Positions 27,865-38,915 of a stretch of 64,000 bases of DNA are shown piece by piece. Positions within the stretch are counted from its first letter, which is position 1, and each line of letters starts with the position of its first letter. The notes under the pieces are model-generated. The model had not been told where the DNA came from, searched no databases, and was given only the letters and a program-made list of their open reading frames with translations. Position numbers and translations under genes: made by a program. The stretch is taken from NCBI GenBank assembly GCA_025602905.1, contig JAHLKI010000012.1:186001-250000 (forward strand), in the 5' to 3' direction. This DNA comes from Phlyctochytrium arcticum (taxonomy: Eukaryota > Chytridiomycota > Chytridiomycetes > Chytridiales > Chytridiaceae).

Positions 27865-28533
27865 CACTTGCCACGCTTTCCCTTAATTGTAGTTACTTGC
27901 TTTAGCTTTGTAGATAGATATTTAGTCGTTGGGATCTGATTCTGGTTTTCAAACCCATATACACCATCGTGCGTCTGATGCAACCAAGATGTGACAACAC
28001 CGTAAATAGCACAGAATACAACTATTAAGACTGAGCGACAGTCTCTGCCTTGCTGACATGCGATAGTTGTCGCTCTCGAGCCACATCAGGAGTGGCCAAA
28101 TCCACGACGCGCACACTTGCTATGGTGAAAGGTGCTCGCAGTCGTGTTAATCGGTGACATTGTCCAGTTTTCCCAACTACATTCAGGACTTTCCTTCTTG
28201 ATATAGCGCCCTCTGCATCGTCCAAACCGCCGGGCACATACTTGGCCCCGGAACCCCGTACATACAGAGTTCAAAGGGAGAGAATGGCGACAACGAGAGA
28301 GGCACCCCCCGGTGACAGAAATTTGATCGTTACGGATCTGCCAGGGATCTTTGCGCTGGCGAGCTTGCTATGCTAATGGTGGTGGTGGGTGGTGTGTGTC
28401 CAATTAAGGTTGGGGTCAGGCCACCCCACCGCGGTTGGTAACGACGGTGAGACAGCGGCCGCCACGGTATAAAAGGAGCTCGATCCAGGCGAGACCCCAG
28501 AGTGATCTAGACGATCTACCCTGCACCAACACA
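27865..28533. other. Intergenic, contains DHCR7 promoter
   Basis: About 670 bp between the membrane-protein gene and the sterol reductase gene. A G/T-rich purine stretch (about 28377-28402) precedes the TATA box described separately. Antisense frames (28025-28237 -) have no family resemblance. Confidence 0.5.
28468..28474 (+). promoter_or_regulatory. TATA box of the sterol reductase gene
   Basis: A clean TATAAAA lies 60 bp before the ATG at 28534, in a GC-rich flank. Transcription would start about 25-35 bp downstream, giving a short leader. Confidence 0.65.
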
Positions 28534-30208
28534 ATGGCAGCCCAGGAGCTGCGCCAGAGGGTCGGCACGGCCGTCAAGAAGGACGTTGCCGCCGTCAAGA
28601 ACTTGGTTGCCCAGACTGGAAAGACTTGGGGACGAGCTAGAGGTATGTTTAGAGATCTCGCTTCTCACCAGGCCGCGCAGACACTCATCTCCAAGATCCA
28701 CTACAGATGTCTCTTCCCTCAACATTTTCATTTGCTTCTGCATCATGGCATTCTGCCCTCTGATGGTTATCTACTTTTGGATGGCCTGCGATAGCTTTGG
28801 CTGTTCTTTGGCCGCACCCGTGCAGTTTGTCCTCAAGAACGGAACATCCGACCATGCCCTCAAGACTGGCGTTACCGAGCTCATCACCAAGCACTTTCCT
28901 GTGCCCACCAAAGGTAAATCAAGGGTTTCCTTGAAAGCAAAACTTATACTAACTGGAATCTTGTTGATCAGAGGGCTTCATGTTGGCCGGTGGATGGATT
29001 GCGTTCCAAGCTGCCCTTTACACATTCTTGCCTGCCAAGGTTGGCTACGGTCAGATGACACCAGCCGGATATACCCTTCCCTACGTCGTAAGTCTGCGCT
29101 AGTCTTGTTTGGTTCTGAAAAGACCGGAAAATTGACCGAATATTCTGACAGGTCAACGGCCTCTACGCTTGGATTGTCACTCATGCCCTCTTTTTCACCG
29201 CTTCGCTCGGATTTGGCTTGTTTCCCGCTTCCATCATTCACGACAACTGGGGCGCGCTTCTCGTCGCCGCCAATGTCTACGGTTACCTTTTGACCCTCTT
29301 CTGCTACCTCAAAGCCCATATTGCACCATCCCATCGCGATGATCGCAAATTCTCAGGCTCCATCATTTACGACCTCTACATGGGTATCGAGTTTAACCCG
29401 CGTATCGGCAAGCTTTTCGACTTCAAGCTGTTTCACAATGGCCGGCCTGGAATTGTCGCCTGGACTCTCATTGACCTGTCGTTCGCTGCCGCCCAGTATC
29501 AAAAGATTGGATATATTACCAACTCGATGGTGTTGGTCAACTTTGTACACGCCATGTACGTTCTTGACTTTTTCGTCTACGAGGTGAGTCGCTTTTTCTG
29601 CCCAAAACGTCGATACAAGGGCCTAACTTGATGGCTCCATCTAGGACTGGTACCTTCGTACCATCGATATTGCTCACGACCATTTCGGGTTCTACCTTTC
29701 CTGGGGAGACAGTGTTTGGCTTCCATTTATGTACACCCTCCAGTCACACTACCTGGTCCGCAACCCGATCGACCTCAACACCCCATACTTCCTTGCTGTC
29801 CTCGCCATGAGTTTGGTCGGCTACTACATTTTCCGTAAAGTCAACAACCAAAAAGATTTGGTTCGTCGTACCAACGGCGACTGCAAGATCTGGGGTAAAC
29901 CCGCCAAAGTCATCCGTACCGAGTTCATCACATCGGACGGCAAAAAGCACGAGTCCCTTCTCCTCTGCTCTGGATTCTGGGGATTGTCTCGCCACTTCAA
30001 CTACGTTGGCGACTTGCTCATTTCCCTCGCAGCCTGCATGGCTTGTGGCTTTGACCACCTGTTGCCCTACTTTTACATCATTTACATGAGCATCTTGCTG
30101 GGACAGCGTGTCATGCGTGACCAGGAACGCTGCAAGGGCAAGTATGGAAAATACTGGGACGAATACTGCCGTGTTGTGCCATGGAAGCTTTTGCCGTACA
30201 TTTGGTAG
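28534..30208 (+). CDS. DHCR7: 7-dehydrocholesterol (delta7-sterol) reductase
   Basis: Five exons (28534-28642, 28707-28913, 28972-29087, 29152-29583, 29645-30208) give 475 residues, the same length as human DHCR7. It is an ER polytopic enzyme that reduces the C7-C8 double bond of sterols with NADPH. Family hallmarks are [93 protein letters not shown], and the C-terminal [20 protein letters not shown] ending LLPYIW. These distinguish it from the ERG4 (C24) and ERG24 (C14) reductases of the same superfamily. It should convert delta5,7-sterols to delta5-sterols, so the organism is expected to accumulate cholesterol- or phytosterol-like products rather than ergosterol. No broken residues are seen. 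Confidence 0.93.
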
Positions 30209-30426
30209 AAAGTAGGGACACCGCCCCAATTGAACACTTTCTTTTTGGTTTACCAAACACATTTAGTACTCAATGTACCTACACAACCTTGTATCTTAAT
30301 CGATAATCACCCGTTCCTAAATCCGAGACATATTTTCACAAAGTTACAAATTTACAATTGGTCGTATATATCATTTACAGAGGAAACATGGTAAAACGTC
30401 ACACAGTAGTCATCTAATAAAGAAGG

Positions 30427-33400
30427 TCATTTGAACAAGTCCATAATACTCTTTCGTTTCTTTTTCCCTCGTCCAAAAGCTCCATTCCAGTCTCCGCCTT
30501 GCCCGGACTGAGCTATTGATCCAGCCCCCTGTAACTTCATTCCAAGTCGTCGAAAGCCTCCACCACCGGTGCCCGTGCCCAGATGTGACGGTTGGGACAA
30601 TCGGGTCAGCGTGGCCGGTGTGATGGTCCCACCTGGCGATATGGATTCCTTTGGATTGGGTGCTGGTGCAGCAGTTGTTGTCCTGAGCGACGAGTTGAGA
30701 AACGAGGTGGTGTGGCGGGGCGCAGGGGGAAGGCTGAGAAACGTAAAGTCGGTGGGAGGGGTCGGGGGTGACGTAGGGTGCGGACTAAAATGGGATGAAG
30801 GTTGCGGGGAGAGGCCGAGGAGGAGGCCCGGGGTGGCCGGGACCAGATGAGATGATGTGAGAGCTACGTTGGGCCAATCACGTTCATCCAGTGAGGACGA
30901 AACGACACTTTCCGTGCCGCCGCTAAACATGGAGGAGCAGATGGATTCAGAGGGTGAGTCGGGGGGAGGCGGGGAGATGAATGTGGGAAGGGACGCGAAC
31001 GAAATGTGCTTTTTGGGTTGGGCGGGTGGTGGTGGGAGGTTCGGGAGGGGATGGTCGTGATGGGGTGGTGGAGACGGAGGCCGGCGGCCGCCTTTTGGAC
31101 GTGCCCGAGGAGATAGACAGGATGCGTGGACGTTGCTGGATACTGGGACCGAGAGAAGACTTTTGGCGTTGGGAAGGGGTCGGATGTTTTCTGTTTCCTC
31201 AGATGCCGAGTATGAGCCTCCATCATCCGGTGATTTACGTCCAGGTGATAAAAAGTATCCGGGAGGGTACGGCTCGTCATTGACCGTCCAACTCTGTTTC
31301 AAACAATTGCGGCGCGTAACGAGTCCGTTGGGGACATCCGATAGGGGGACCAGGACACTGCTGCTGCTCGAGGCTACCTTAGTGTCACCATCACCACCAC
31401 CATGTTGGTTGCGATCCGCGGGTGGGGACGGCGTGCCGGTCGTAGTTGTAGTTGGCGTGCTGTCACTGTTTGTTCCAAAGTCTGCCAGCCCTTCTAGCCG
31501 TTGTCGGACGGCATCCAGGACAACGGGAGTCGAAGGCCGATCTTGCGTATGATCAATCAAGGCTTGGATGGGTGGAGGTAAAACGGGTAAAAGATCTGAC
31601 GGCTCACGTTGATTGCTGGCATCAGTAATACCATCAACGTTCTTTGGTTGCTGGTGCTGCTGAGGATTGTTATCCCTCAGAGGCGAAACAAAATCGGGTA
31701 AGCGCCCCCGAGCCATTCGCGCACTAGATTCTTTCAGACTATCCAAAAAAGTGTTTTGGACCGCTCCCCTCACTTTGGCTTTCCGCATGCCGCGTAACGT
31801 CTCGACTTGCTCCCTCACCTCCCGCAGCGCTCTTAAAGGCCCTTCATCTGAAAAAGAGGGTCCTTCGGCCAGCAAGTCGCTGGTTGAAGCGCTGGCTGTG
31901 GGAATCTTTGGTGCGGTATGAGTGATGTTTGGTTCACTGAGTGTTCGAGCATTCATGGCTGGCCGAGATGACAGCGATGCTGTAGCGAGGGTGACGGTCT
32001 TTTCGTCAAGATCATAGTCATCTTCCTTGACATGGGCAGATGCCGGCGTTATGGCACCCATTTTACAGCTTGTGTGTGATTCTCCTCTCGTTCCCTGTTG
32101 CCGCTCATCAGGCCCTTCATGCTCAATCAACCCCATGGAGCGCATGGCGGGGGGCACACTCAAATAATCCTGTGCCTCAAAATAGTTGCTCAGCTTTGAT
32201 TCATTCAATTGGCCGGCCGTTTTAGCTGGGGATCGCATTGGGGATCGCATTGGTGATCGACCAGGCGTGGTTGGCCTGGACCCGCTTCCTTGCACATGTA
32301 TGCAGTCCAACGAGCTTTGTCGAAGTCGGGCCAACATGGCTGAAATTGGTAACTCTGTCGGTGTTGACTCTTTTGATGTCGACATTGTCGTCGTCGGCGT
32401 TGTTGTAGTACTTGTCATCGGTAGAACGGATGCCGGTGTCGGAGAGTCAATCTTTGATTTAATTCCCTCACTAGGAGGAGATTCCCCGGATGAAGTAGGC
32501 TTCTGAGTTGTTGCTATCAAGGGTGGAGCCATATCCTTCCCGGCCCCGACTCCTAAAGCGTCTCCCTCGCCGCTCTTCATCCTGACCAAAACCCTCATCA
32601 GCGCCCCGGCCAAGACATCCCGTGGCAAAAGTGGATCCGCATGGGCCTCACACAACTCTTCCATCCCAAATTGCGTGAAATCAACAAACGGACCAAACAT
32701 CTTGGCCAGCAGATCGGGGGGGAAGGGGGTGGCCGAGTCGGCTACCAGTTTACGAAGATACCGGTAGGTGGCGACTTGTCGTTCCGATGAACCCATTGTG
32801 TCGTCTGACGACGATGCTGCATCTTTCGCGAGTTGAGCGCTTGCTGCCACAGCTGCATCAACAACCTTGCGGACTCTCTCTTCGCCTTGACCACCAATCT
32901 CCATTTCCCTTACAAGTCCAATAACAACGTGCCCCCATTCTTCATCGGTATACGTGGTCCCCAGTTTTCCTTCATCTAATCGGTCCCAAATCCAATTTTC
33001 AACATAGTCCAGTAAATCAGTCACTTGGAGCGTTTTGGCGAGATGGCGGAGGGGCCAGCAGCTGTACGCATCCAATGATGCCGATGTCAGCGACGAGAAA
33101 TAGCACCATTCAAGTAAGAGCCGGAGTGCCGAGCAGGGTGTTGTGGCATTCAGACGATAGACTGCAATGGATGTCCCCGCTCGAGGCACGGGTACACGTT
33201 TTCGGGTAGGTATGGGTAGTGATGGGGCAGGCGAGGACGCCGATGACGAAGATCGCGATGAATCTCCATCTGAGGTACTGGGCGACTCGGCCAAATTTTG
33301 CCCCCTGGTCAACAATACGGCTGTTGGTGCTGGTGGCCAGACTTCTCGCCCCGCCGCTTTTTCTTCCAATAACTGCTCGAGAACTCGACTTTTGGCAGCC

Positions 33401-33726
33401 AACACAATGCGATGGACGGGGACCAAGGAAATCGCGCCCTTGTCGCGCATTTGTCGTCGCCTTTCTGCTGCCGTATCCCCAGTCTCTTCTTCATCATCGC
33501 TCTCGAATACAATCGTCACCTGGCTCTCGTTACTTTCTCTTCGCTCCATTTCAGCTGGGGGTCCCCACCCGCTACCAGCTATACACAACGTGTCTGCATA
33601 TTTGCCCGTAGGATGCGTTACTTCTAATAATGCGTCCACGAATCGGCCCGTCATAAAGAAGGGAGCGAACGGGTGCTGCATTGAAGGGAGATGCACCGCC
33701 GATGCTTGAGGAGGATTGGTGCTCAT
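30427..33726 (-). CDS. Large BTB/POZ-domain protein with disordered C-terminus
   Basis: An uninterrupted frame of about 1,100 residues. I choose MSTNPPQASAVH (33726); an in-frame Met at 33762 adds 12 residues. The N-terminal 330 residues hold an interrupted BTB fold: MTGRFVDALLEVTHPTGKYA for the first strand-helix, LVPVHRIVLAAKSRVLEQLL for the H-x-x-x-L-A-A-x-S core, a Ser/Pro insert, then CSALRLLLEWCYF and YSCWPLRHLAKTLQVTDLLD. A BACK-like helical stretch follows. The remainder is Pro/Ser-rich, with RSPMRSPMRSP repeats and a basic end GKKKRKSIMDLFK. BTB proteins dimerise and often recruit substrates to Cul3. The substrate and partner are unknown here. Confidence 0.7.
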   Translation of the reverse strand: MSTNPPQASAVHLPSMQHPFAPFFMTGRFVDALLEVTHPTGKYADTLCIAGSGWGPPAEMERRESNESQVTIVFESDDEEETGDTAAERRRQMRDKGAISLVPVHRIVLAAKSRVLEQLLEEKAAGREVWPPAPTAVLLTRGQNLAESPSTSDGDSSRSSSSASSPAPSLPIPTRKRVPVPRAGTSIAVYRLNATTPCSALRLLLEWCYFSSLTSASLDAYSCWPLRHLAKTLQVTDLLDYVENWIWDRLDEGKLGTTYTDEEWGHVVIGLVREMEIGGQGEERVRKVVDAAVAASAQLAKDAASSSDDTMGSSERQVATYRYLRKLVADSATPFPPDLLAKMFGPFVDFTQFGMEELCEAHADPLLPRDVLAGALMRVLVRMKSGEGDALGVGAGKDMAPPLIATTQKPTSSGESPPSEGIKSKIDSPTPASVLPMTSTTTTPTTTMSTSKESTPTELPISAMLARLRQSSLDCIHVQGSGSRPTTPGRSPMRSPMRSPAKTAGQLNESKLSNYFEAQDYLSVPPAMRSMGLIEHEGPDERQQGTRGESHTSCKMGAITPASAHVKEDDYDLDEKTVTLATASLSSRPAMNARTLSEPNITHTAPKIPTASASTSDLLAEGPSFSDEGPLRALREVREQVETLRGMRKAKVRGAVQNTFLDSLKESSARMARGRLPDFVSPLRDNNPQQHQQPKNVDGITDASNQREPSDLLPVLPPPIQALIDHTQDRPSTPVVLDAVRQRLEGLADFGTNSDSTPTTTTTGTPSPPADRNQHGGGDGDTKVASSSSSVLVPLSDVPNGLVTRRNCLKQSWTVNDEPYPPGYFLSPGRKSPDDGGSYSASEETENIRPLPNAKSLLSVPVSSNVHASCLSPRARPKGGRRPPSPPPHHDHPLPNLPPPPAQPKKHISFASLPTFISPPPPDSPSESICSSMFSGGTESVVSSSLDERDWPNVALTSSHLVPATPGLLLGLSPQPSSHFSPHPTSPPTPPTDFTFLSLPPAPRHTTSFLNSSLRTTTAAPAPNPKESISPGGTITPATLTRLSQPSHLGTGTGGGGFRRLGMKLQGAGSIAQSGQGGDWNGAFGRGKKKRKSIMDLFK
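32229..32263. repeat. Short tandem repeat coding RSPM units
   Basis: A 12-nt unit (GGGGATCGCATT) is repeated about three times with a change in the last copy, producing RSPMRSPMRSP in the BTB protein on the minus strand. Confidence 0.7.
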
Positions 33727-34264
33727 GGTTACTTCCCTTGCGGCAATCCTTGATATCATCAACTAAAAGCTCGGTAGTTGGGCCTTGGACCAGAAAACTT
33801 AAATCATCGATTGGCCCTAGCCGAGCAAAGCGCAATTGTTGTTGCAGAGGTTGCTGTACGCCGTCCGGCCAGTGTAATTCTTTTCTATGCGGCTGCTGAA
33901 AGCTGGAATGTCAGGTTGGTCAATTTGGAAATGTCGAGGAATGTCACTCACGCGTGTGTATGTCACGGACGCGTCGAACCAATTAATATCCCGCCCACGC
34001 CCCGGTATAGAAATCTCCGTAGGTTTAAAGATGGCGTCCCCCAAGTTCCAAAGGCCGAATATGGTCCAAGTCCTCAAAGTCAAGACGGTTTGCAATCTCG
34101 AGAAAGGAATGTCGGGCGACGCTGGCGTGGGAAACACGCAAGGCGGCAGGCAGCCTCCACGCAAGATAAACAAAAGAGCTGAGATCGCTCCAATAATGTA
34201 TATGGATAAAACAGAATTAAATACAAGAAAGAATGGTGCAAATGAACAAGACGGTCAGATAAAT
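33727..34264. other. Upstream region of BTB gene, coding-like on the minus strand
   Basis: About 540 bp between the lyase gene's stop and the BTB gene's start, all minus-strand context. A minus frame reads WTIFGLWNLGDAIFKPTEIS up to a GTGAGT donor and a 56-nt intron-like gap, then RFARLGPIDDLSFLVQGPTT. No start codon or family is recognised, so I do not call a gene. It may be a 5' exon of the BTB gene or a lost gene. Confidence 0.35.
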
Positions 34265-35763
34265 CTAGGCTGAAGTACCCAACCATTGCTTCAACAGGGT
34301 GATTTGCTGCTCACAAGCACTGCGACTGGTACCCCCCACGGCATTGCGCTTTTCGATACTAGCGTCAAAGTCCCACAGGTCCAGCACATCGGGCTCAAAC
34401 TTTTCGTGAAGTGACTGGAAGTCGGCAAGTGTGAGTTTGGCAAGAGTTGTTGATCGGTCTTCAGCCATCTTTACAGCTCGACCGGCAATGTGATGAGTTT
34501 CGCGGAAGGGAACCTATTGAGCGCAATGAGTTCGGTGTGTAACATCGGATTACCGCGAAAAGAAACACTTACGCCTTTACGGACAAGGTACTCTGCCACA
34601 TCAGTTGCCAGCATGTCCATGCTGAGATTTGCCCGCATCCTCTCTTTATGAGCGGTCAGGGTGGTTAAAGTCCCTGTCGCGATTTGGAGACAAGCGCCAA
34701 GCGTGTCACAGGCGTCAAACATGGGTTCCTTGTCTTCTTGCATGTCCTTGTTGTAGGTGCTGGGTAAGCCTTTCAAGGTCATCATGAAGCCAGACAGTCC
34801 TCCGAAGACGCGACCAGTCTTGCCTCGAATGAGTTCGAGAGAGTCGGGGTTCTTCTTTTGGGGCATGAGCGACGAACCAGTACTGTAGGCATCAGCAAGA
34901 GAAATGTAACCGAATTCAGCCGAGGAATAGATAATCAAATCTTCACTGAAGCGGGAAAGGTGAACCATGGTGAGCGAAGACCAAAACAGAAATTCGGCGA
35001 CAAAGTCTCGGTCGCTGACTCCGTAAAGACTGTTTGGCATGACGCCATCAAATCCGAGTTCGTTCGCCAAGAAAGACCGATCAATGTTGAAGGGGTTGCC
35101 AGCCAGGGCACCTGATCCCAGAGGGAGGCGATTGATGCGGTGAATAAGCTGCTGCAGACGTTCGGCATCGGCATGCCAGTTCCAAGCATAAGAAAGGAGC
35201 CAATGCGACCACCGAATCGGTTGTGCTCGCTGCAAATGCGTGTACCCCGGCATTATAATGTCCATTTCTCGCTCGGCCCGCGCGACAGCTATCGCGATCA
35301 GCTCTTTGAGGAAGGAAAGGAGCTCGACGGCTTGTTCGCGGAGCCAGAGACGCATATCGGTGGCGACTTGGTCATTACGGGACCGACCCGTATGAAGTTT
35401 GCCAGCAACATGGGTACCAATGATTTCCCCCAGGCGACGCTCATTGGCCGTGTGAATGTCTTCGTCAGATGGTTGGGCGACAAAGGTGTCGTTGGCCCAC
35501 TCCTCGCCCACCTTGTCTAGCCCTTGAACGATTTGATCGCGCTCGGCATCGGTGAGAATCCCCGAAAGCCCAAGAGCCTGGGCATAGGCCTGGGAGCCGG
35601 CGATGTCGGCCTGCCACATGCGCCGGTCAAATCCAAGCGAGGCGTTGAACTTTTCCATAAGTGGGTCATTCTTGCCCGTGAATCGTCCTACCAGGTTCAC
35701 GGCGTGAGGAGCTTGATCTTACGCGAATTTCGACGAGAACATACCTCCCCAAAGTTGAGCCAT
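34265..35763 (-). CDS. argH: Argininosuccinate lyase
   Basis: Three exons give a full-length lyase of about 460 residues. The 21-nt first exon start MAQLWGG joins across a 53-nt intron to [16 protein letters not shown], restoring the family opening LWGGRFTG. The enzyme splits argininosuccinate into arginine and fumarate, the last step of arginine synthesis, in the cytosol. Seen are [20 protein letters not shown] (substrate binding), [20 protein letters not shown] (catalytic His region), [16 protein letters not shown] and the fumarase/aspartase signature [12 protein letters not shown]. The last intron separates VRKG from [11 protein letters not shown]. All key motifs are intact. The symbol follows bacterial use (ARG4 in yeast). 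Confidence 0.96.
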
Positions 35764-36864
35764 TGCTGTTAATGCTGTTGATATGCGAAAAGAGTACGGT
35801 GTTTCTGGAGATTGCTGCTCAAGTTGTTACTGAGATGTCACAAAGTTTCGCAAGGCGGCAGGTTCATCTCAGAGAGATTCTCAAATCACAACCATCAGTC
35901 ATCAGATGAATCAGGATTAGGGTTAGATCGAGCGGAGTCTATGAGATCTTGAGAATCGCTCTCCTTGGACCAGTTGGACCACTGAGCATCAACAAGAAGG
36001 CATTCAAGGCAATATCATGGTAGGCAGGATCAAAGGCGGGATCGTTAGTAAGGCTAGCACCGGACCACGTCAGGATCAAAGTCCTGAGTAGAAGGGAGTC
36101 TCATGCCGAAAGCTTGGGAGCCAATGGTTGTATTTGTTGGTCGTCCCTGCCGGATGTTTGGTGGACTCCGCAAGCACTAGAGTTTTGAAAGAATACCGTT
36201 CTTGGATCAATGCACGACACCCAGCGAGAAAGGTACTATTGGACATCTAAAAGAATACACGACAAGGAGGCGGGGCCTTTGGACACCAGGCAGGATGAGC
36301 TTGGGGTGAGCAAGAAGCTAAAGATGACACCCGCAAGCGCAAATTGTCGACCGGGGCGTTGAAGTGTAGCGGCCCATCCTGGCTTCTTCTATCTTGGCAT
36401 TTCATTTCGTGTCAGACGTTTCTGAGAGAACGGTCGGCGAGGACCTCGCAAAATACCAACGGGATGATATGCTGGGGTAAACGACACTTCCAATAAGCGG
36501 CCACCCGCTAAATGAGCTGCACGGGCCTCTGGTACAGCCCAATATAGGGGCTGTGGTAAAGACCCTTCACATGGGTGGGACATGGGTTTGGAATATTGAC
36601 TGGTCAGTCTGATGATCTGGACGTGGGAAACCATAGTACAGTATCACTTGTATTGTGTAAGATGAGCGGGATCGACTTGATACATTTGATCAACTGTCCG
36701 TATCACAGTACGGTAGTGCCAGAAAGGGATAAGTAGTCCAAGTCAAATGCGTCCCAACGCTTGCATCAATAGAAAAGTGGTACTGCGCGAGATAAATGAA
36801 TTTCTTCTTTAGTCAGATGGCGTTCATGTACAAGAGCGGACCAGGGCAACCTTCAAGATAGCAA
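35764..36864. other. Intergenic, no gene seen
   Basis: 1.1 kb upstream of the lyase gene and downstream of the antiporter. The minus frame 36389-36634 is open but has no family resemblance, and I see no membrane segments that would complete the antiporter C-terminus. Confidence 0.45.
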
Positions 36865-38915
36865 TCAGGTAGTAAAATATGATGATGGCGCATTATACAT
36901 GTCCATCCTTAAGAACGAAGCCGAGAGAAACACACTTTTTACAATAAGATGCAGGATGGAAGTGTCTGATACGGGAGAACATTGGTCTCCGAAAATGGAA
37001 CCGGTGAGGATGGAGGAGGCGGTGGCGACGAGGAGGTGGTGGTTGCCTGGCAAGAGTTCTTGGGCCAGAGGGAGGGCCAAGGGAAACATGATGGACATGG
37101 TTCCCCATGAAGTACCCGTGGCGTAGGAAGTAATGCAAGAAATCAAAAAGACGAGGGTGGGGAGAGCGCCCGGTTGGATGTTGCCCGAGATGGCGGCGGC
37201 GAGGAATTTGGCGGTGCCAACGTCTTCGAGAATGGTGCCAATGGTCCAGGCGAGGAACAGGATAATGAGGGGCTCGACAATACCACGGATACCGACCAGG
37301 GCGGTAATGACAGACTGGTTGAAGGTCATGATGCGTTGAATCTTGTACATGATCATGGCGACCGTCATGCCAAAGAAGGATCCCCAGATGAGAGCATTGT
37401 ACGAGTCACCCGAGCCGACAATGTTGTCAATGGAGTAAGAGACAGTGTCACCAGCCGACTCCTTTTCCTTGATCGAGTAGTAACCGGTGAGGAAGAGGGA
37501 GAGGATAATGACGACGACGGTGGATCCGAGGGGAACGATGGCATTGAGGGCGCGGTGGCGGACGCCTTCGACGACCTCGACCTCTTCGGCGCGGCCATCG
37601 ACGACTTCATCGTCGTTGACGAGCTTGTGGTACTTGATGGCACGGCGTTCGGCCTTTAGCATGGGACCGAAATCGCGCTTCAAGCCAAGACTGATGGGGA
37701 TAAAGAGGAGCATGAAGAGGGGGTAGTAGCGGGAAGGAATGGTTTCGCAAAAGACGACAAAGGCCGAGCGGTCAGGGTCGATTTTGGCCAGTTGGTCGGC
37801 AATAAGAGCAATTTCAAAACCGATCCAGGACGACAAGGGGACAATGGAAGCGGGTGGGGCGGAAGTGGCGTGGACCAGGAAAGCGAGTTTCTCACGGGAG
37901 AGAAAGACCAAGTCGGTAATTGGCCGCATCTGGGCACCTACGATAAGCGCCGAAGCGTAATCATCGAAAAAGATGACACATCCGAGAATGTAGGTGGTCC
38001 ATTGAGCAGACCAGCGGTTGTTGGCGGATTTGGCAATGCGGTGGGCGAGGCCGTGGGCACCGCCAGATTTCTGGATGAGGGCAATGAGGGCCGAAAGCCA
38101 AAAGGTAAAGAGGACAATACGGATACGGTCGGTGGTGGCGACTGCCTTGGCCATGTAGTAAGAAGTAGTTTGTTCCCAGGCGGCCAAGGGGTTGTATCCG
38201 TTGATAAAGAAGGCAGCGAGAAAGATGCCGATAAACATGGCGGGGATGACTTGCTTGGTCCAAGCGGCGACGGCGAGGAGGATAATGATGGGGATGAGGG
38301 AGAGTCCCCCGGGGATGACATGGATGGATTTCGAGTCTTTGTAGGTCTGGAAGTTGGCCGTGTCGTTGCCGATGCCGAACGAGATGATGTGCCAGCCGTT
38401 GGATCCTAGGGTGATTCCGCTGGCTTCAAACGTGTTTTTGACATTGATTTTGCCCGTTTCGGGATCGTAAACGTCCCAGGTTCCGTTGGCGATAATGGTT
38501 GTCGTGTCCTTGATGGCGACCGTCCATGGGATCGTTGCTGGGGTGGTTCCTGTAATGCATTCTTTGTGTTAGCGATTGATGCACATGCAATCAGTTTCTT
38601 TATTTCCCTCCTCGCTGTCGCTCGCATTCGATTTTGCTCCGCAAAATCCTCCTCGCCCATCCATTTTTCCCTTGGAAAAATGTCGGGGCCCCTCCTCGCC
38701 CTTGCGGGTTCGTCGGGATCGCTTCGCTCGGGCTCGGCAAACAACAAAGTACACATACCATTGTCAAAGGAGAGAATGACTTCGGCCGTGAAAGACTGTC
38801 CGTTGTGGGCGACGCGCGGGGTTTCGATCGAGTCGATTGCGGGGGCAGCAAAAGTAGCGAGAGACGAGGCCAGGGCCAGGAAGGCGGCCGCCAGGGCCTT
38901 TGTTCCTATGAGCAT
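36865..38915 (-). CDS. NhaC-family Na+/H+ antiporter-like membrane protein
   Basis: Two exons around an unusually long intron (about 38757-38553) give a signal peptide (MLIGTKALAAAFLALASSLA), a small beta-rich lumenal domain (WTVAIKDTTTIIANGTWDVY), and then a polytopic transporter. Many helices follow, with SGGAHGLAHRIAKS, GCVIFFDDYASALIVGAQMR, SWIGFEIALIADQ, GIRGIVEPLIILFLAWTIG, SYATGTSWGTMSIMFP and the NhaC hallmark GSIFGDQCSPVSDTSIL. NhaC transporters exchange Na+ for H+ in bacteria, and eukaryotic members are uncommon. The frame stops 29 residues after SDTSIL, whereas related proteins usually run on for further helices. A GTAAAA donor after HLI could splice to a 9-residue ending (VALVRSCT), which is also short. 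Location is probably the plasma membrane or an endomembrane. Confidence 0.75.
38554..38757 (-). repeat. Oversized intron with three CCTCCTCGC-hairpin units
   Basis: This roughly 205-nt intron of the antiporter gene is three to four times the local norm. CCTCCTCGC (plus strand) occurs exactly at 38607-38615, 38648-38656 and 38691-38699, with spacings of 41 and 43. Perfect hairpins follow the first two copies: arms 38630-38637/38641-38648 (8 bp, 3-nt loop) and 38662-38670/38674-38682 (9 bp, 3-nt loop). There is also the palindrome GGGGCCCC at 38685-38692 and smaller dyads after the third copy. It looks like a repeat-unit insertion rather than random intron sequence. Confidence 0.7.

Noticed and set aside
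37174..38409. Long plus-strand frames rich in Gly/Asp/Glu opposite the antiporter.
   Set aside because: Antisense shadows of hydrophobic transmembrane codons; no family resemblance.
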